Shown: one piece after another, positions 45,416 through 46,101 of the stretch
Position numbering within the stretch: position 1 is the first letter of the stretch
How the letters are laid out: each line of letters begins with the position of its first letter
Assembly: GCA_000310025.1 (NCBI GenBank)
Contig: FN649735.1
Coordinates: forward strand, 1,716,633 to 1,762,733
Source of the DNA: Ectocarpus siliculosus
Taxonomy: Eukaryota; Sar; Phaeophyceae; Ectocarpales; Ectocarpaceae
Length of the DNA: 46,101 bases
Direction: 5' to 3'
Notes under the pieces: model-generated
What the model was told of the DNA's origin: nothing
The model's database searches: none
What the model saw: only the letters and a program-made list of their open reading frames with translations
Position numbers and translations under genes: made by a program

Positions 45416-45872
45416 GTAGACTGCTGTGGGTCTTGCTGACGCTGGTGCTGCGGTGGCGACGTAGATTCGAAGGCGGGGAGGGGGGGGGCGTTGTCTTGCT
45501 GATGACTGTTGCGGTGGTGGTGTCGACGAGAACGATGGACTCAACATCGGCGTTTCGAAACTGAAGGCCGACGGCGGTTCTCCCGAAGCTTCTCCTGGTA
45601 TTTCGAGCTGACGGTAGGTAGTGCTCGTGTTTGTCGGTGCTTGAGTGTGGGCGTTCTTATTGGCACTTGGCATCGTGTTGTCTCAACGAACGTGATTCTT
45701 TCGTTGGTATCTTACTGCGGACGGGACGAGGGAGGGGTTTCCTAGAGTAGTTGGCCGTGCTCGCTTCTGCCCTTGCCGCCACCACCGCCGTTGTTGCTGC
45801 TGCTGCTGCTGCTGAGGTAGACGGACCCGCAAAAACCGGCGTGGTTTTCACTGTCGTATTTGTCGCGTTCTC
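45416..45872. other. 3' flank of NEDD1
   Basis: This holds the presumed 3' UTR and terminator of NEDD1. An octamer copy (45420) starts five bases after the stop codon. A short (CTG)n tract is near 45795-45815. No further exon was seen. Confidence 0.5.
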
Positions 45873-46101
45873 CCGGGGGGGGGGGGGGGGGGGGACCCTT
45901 GGGGCCCCCCCCCCTGGCGCCCGGGTTCCCTAGGGGAAAAGCTGTGTTGTTTTGAAAAAAAAATCCCCCGAAACAAAAATTTCGGGCCCCCGTTTTTTGG
46001 TTTTCCCCACCCAAAAAGGTGGGGGGCAAAAGAAAACAAATTTTTTTTTTTTTTGTGGCCCTTTGGGGGGCTCAGCCCCAGACCCCCCCCCCCCCCCCCC
46101 C
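45873..46101. other. low-quality sequence at the window end
   Basis: Long runs of G, C, A and T replace ordinary sequence, with the same inflated-homopolymer look as the flanks of the gap at 19643. This is most likely the degraded end of a contig next to another gap. Nothing in it should be annotated. Confidence 0.8.

Noticed and set aside
45873-46101. A G/C-run regulatory or satellite sequence
   Set aside because: The runs match the look of the poor-quality contig ends at 19643 and are best read as base-calling error.

Overview
This is a nuclear, intron-rich, moderately GC-rich eukaryotic window. It most resembles a brown alga such as Ectocarpus (inference, not tested). The reasons are intergenic and intronic DNA full of CAG/CTG and GTT microsatellites, introns of about 0.4-1.5 kb, very Ala/Gly/Pro/Ser-rich insertions in conserved proteins, neighbouring genes on alternating strands, and TTAGGG-like interstitial repeats. 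No prokaryotic, organellar or viral gene was recognised. I built all gene models by hand from conserved protein motifs plus phase-matched splice sites.

Layout from left to right: (1) a J-domain co-chaperone on the minus strand (1560-4548, 3 exons); (2) about 2.9 kb of degenerate, repeat-bearing intergenic DNA; (3) an apparently undescribed 212-aa single-pass membrane protein with two copies of a cysteine-rich module, minus strand (7462-9597, 4 exons); (4) 385 bp upstream of it and divergent, a GFA/CENP-V-type zinc protein on the plus strand (9983-13669, 5 exons, one probable GC-AG intron); (5) UTP6, a component of the U3 snoRNP/SSU processome, minus strand (15792-21784, 4 exons); (6) an unrecognised coiled-coil/low-complexity protein, minus strand (24348-29004, 5 exons); (7) a second, very large coiled-coil/low-complexity protein, minus strand (29824-36822, 5 exons); (8) divergent from it, a NEDD1 orthologue (WD40 protein that recruits the gamma-tubulin ring complex) on the plus strand (38299-45415, 9 exons).

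Introns and spacers carry short non-autonomous mobile elements: a 195-bp TA-flanked element with perfect terminal inverted repeats, a 236-bp foldback with 72-nt arms, and several dispersed repeats. They also hold tandem duplications and an over-represented octamer, ACAGCAGT/ACTGCTGT. The 100-N gap at 19643-19742 appears to be spurious. The roughly 560 bp left of it and the roughly 560 bp right of it are the same sequence, both with poor base calls, so exon 2 of UTP6 appears twice although it is probably present once. The last 230 bp of the window have the same poor quality.

The genes do not form an operon-like system. Functional links are limited to ribosome biogenesis (UTP6), chaperone activity (J-protein), microtubule nucleation (NEDD1) and a zinc protein of uncertain substrate. 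The most novel item is the membrane-anchored duplicated cysteine module.
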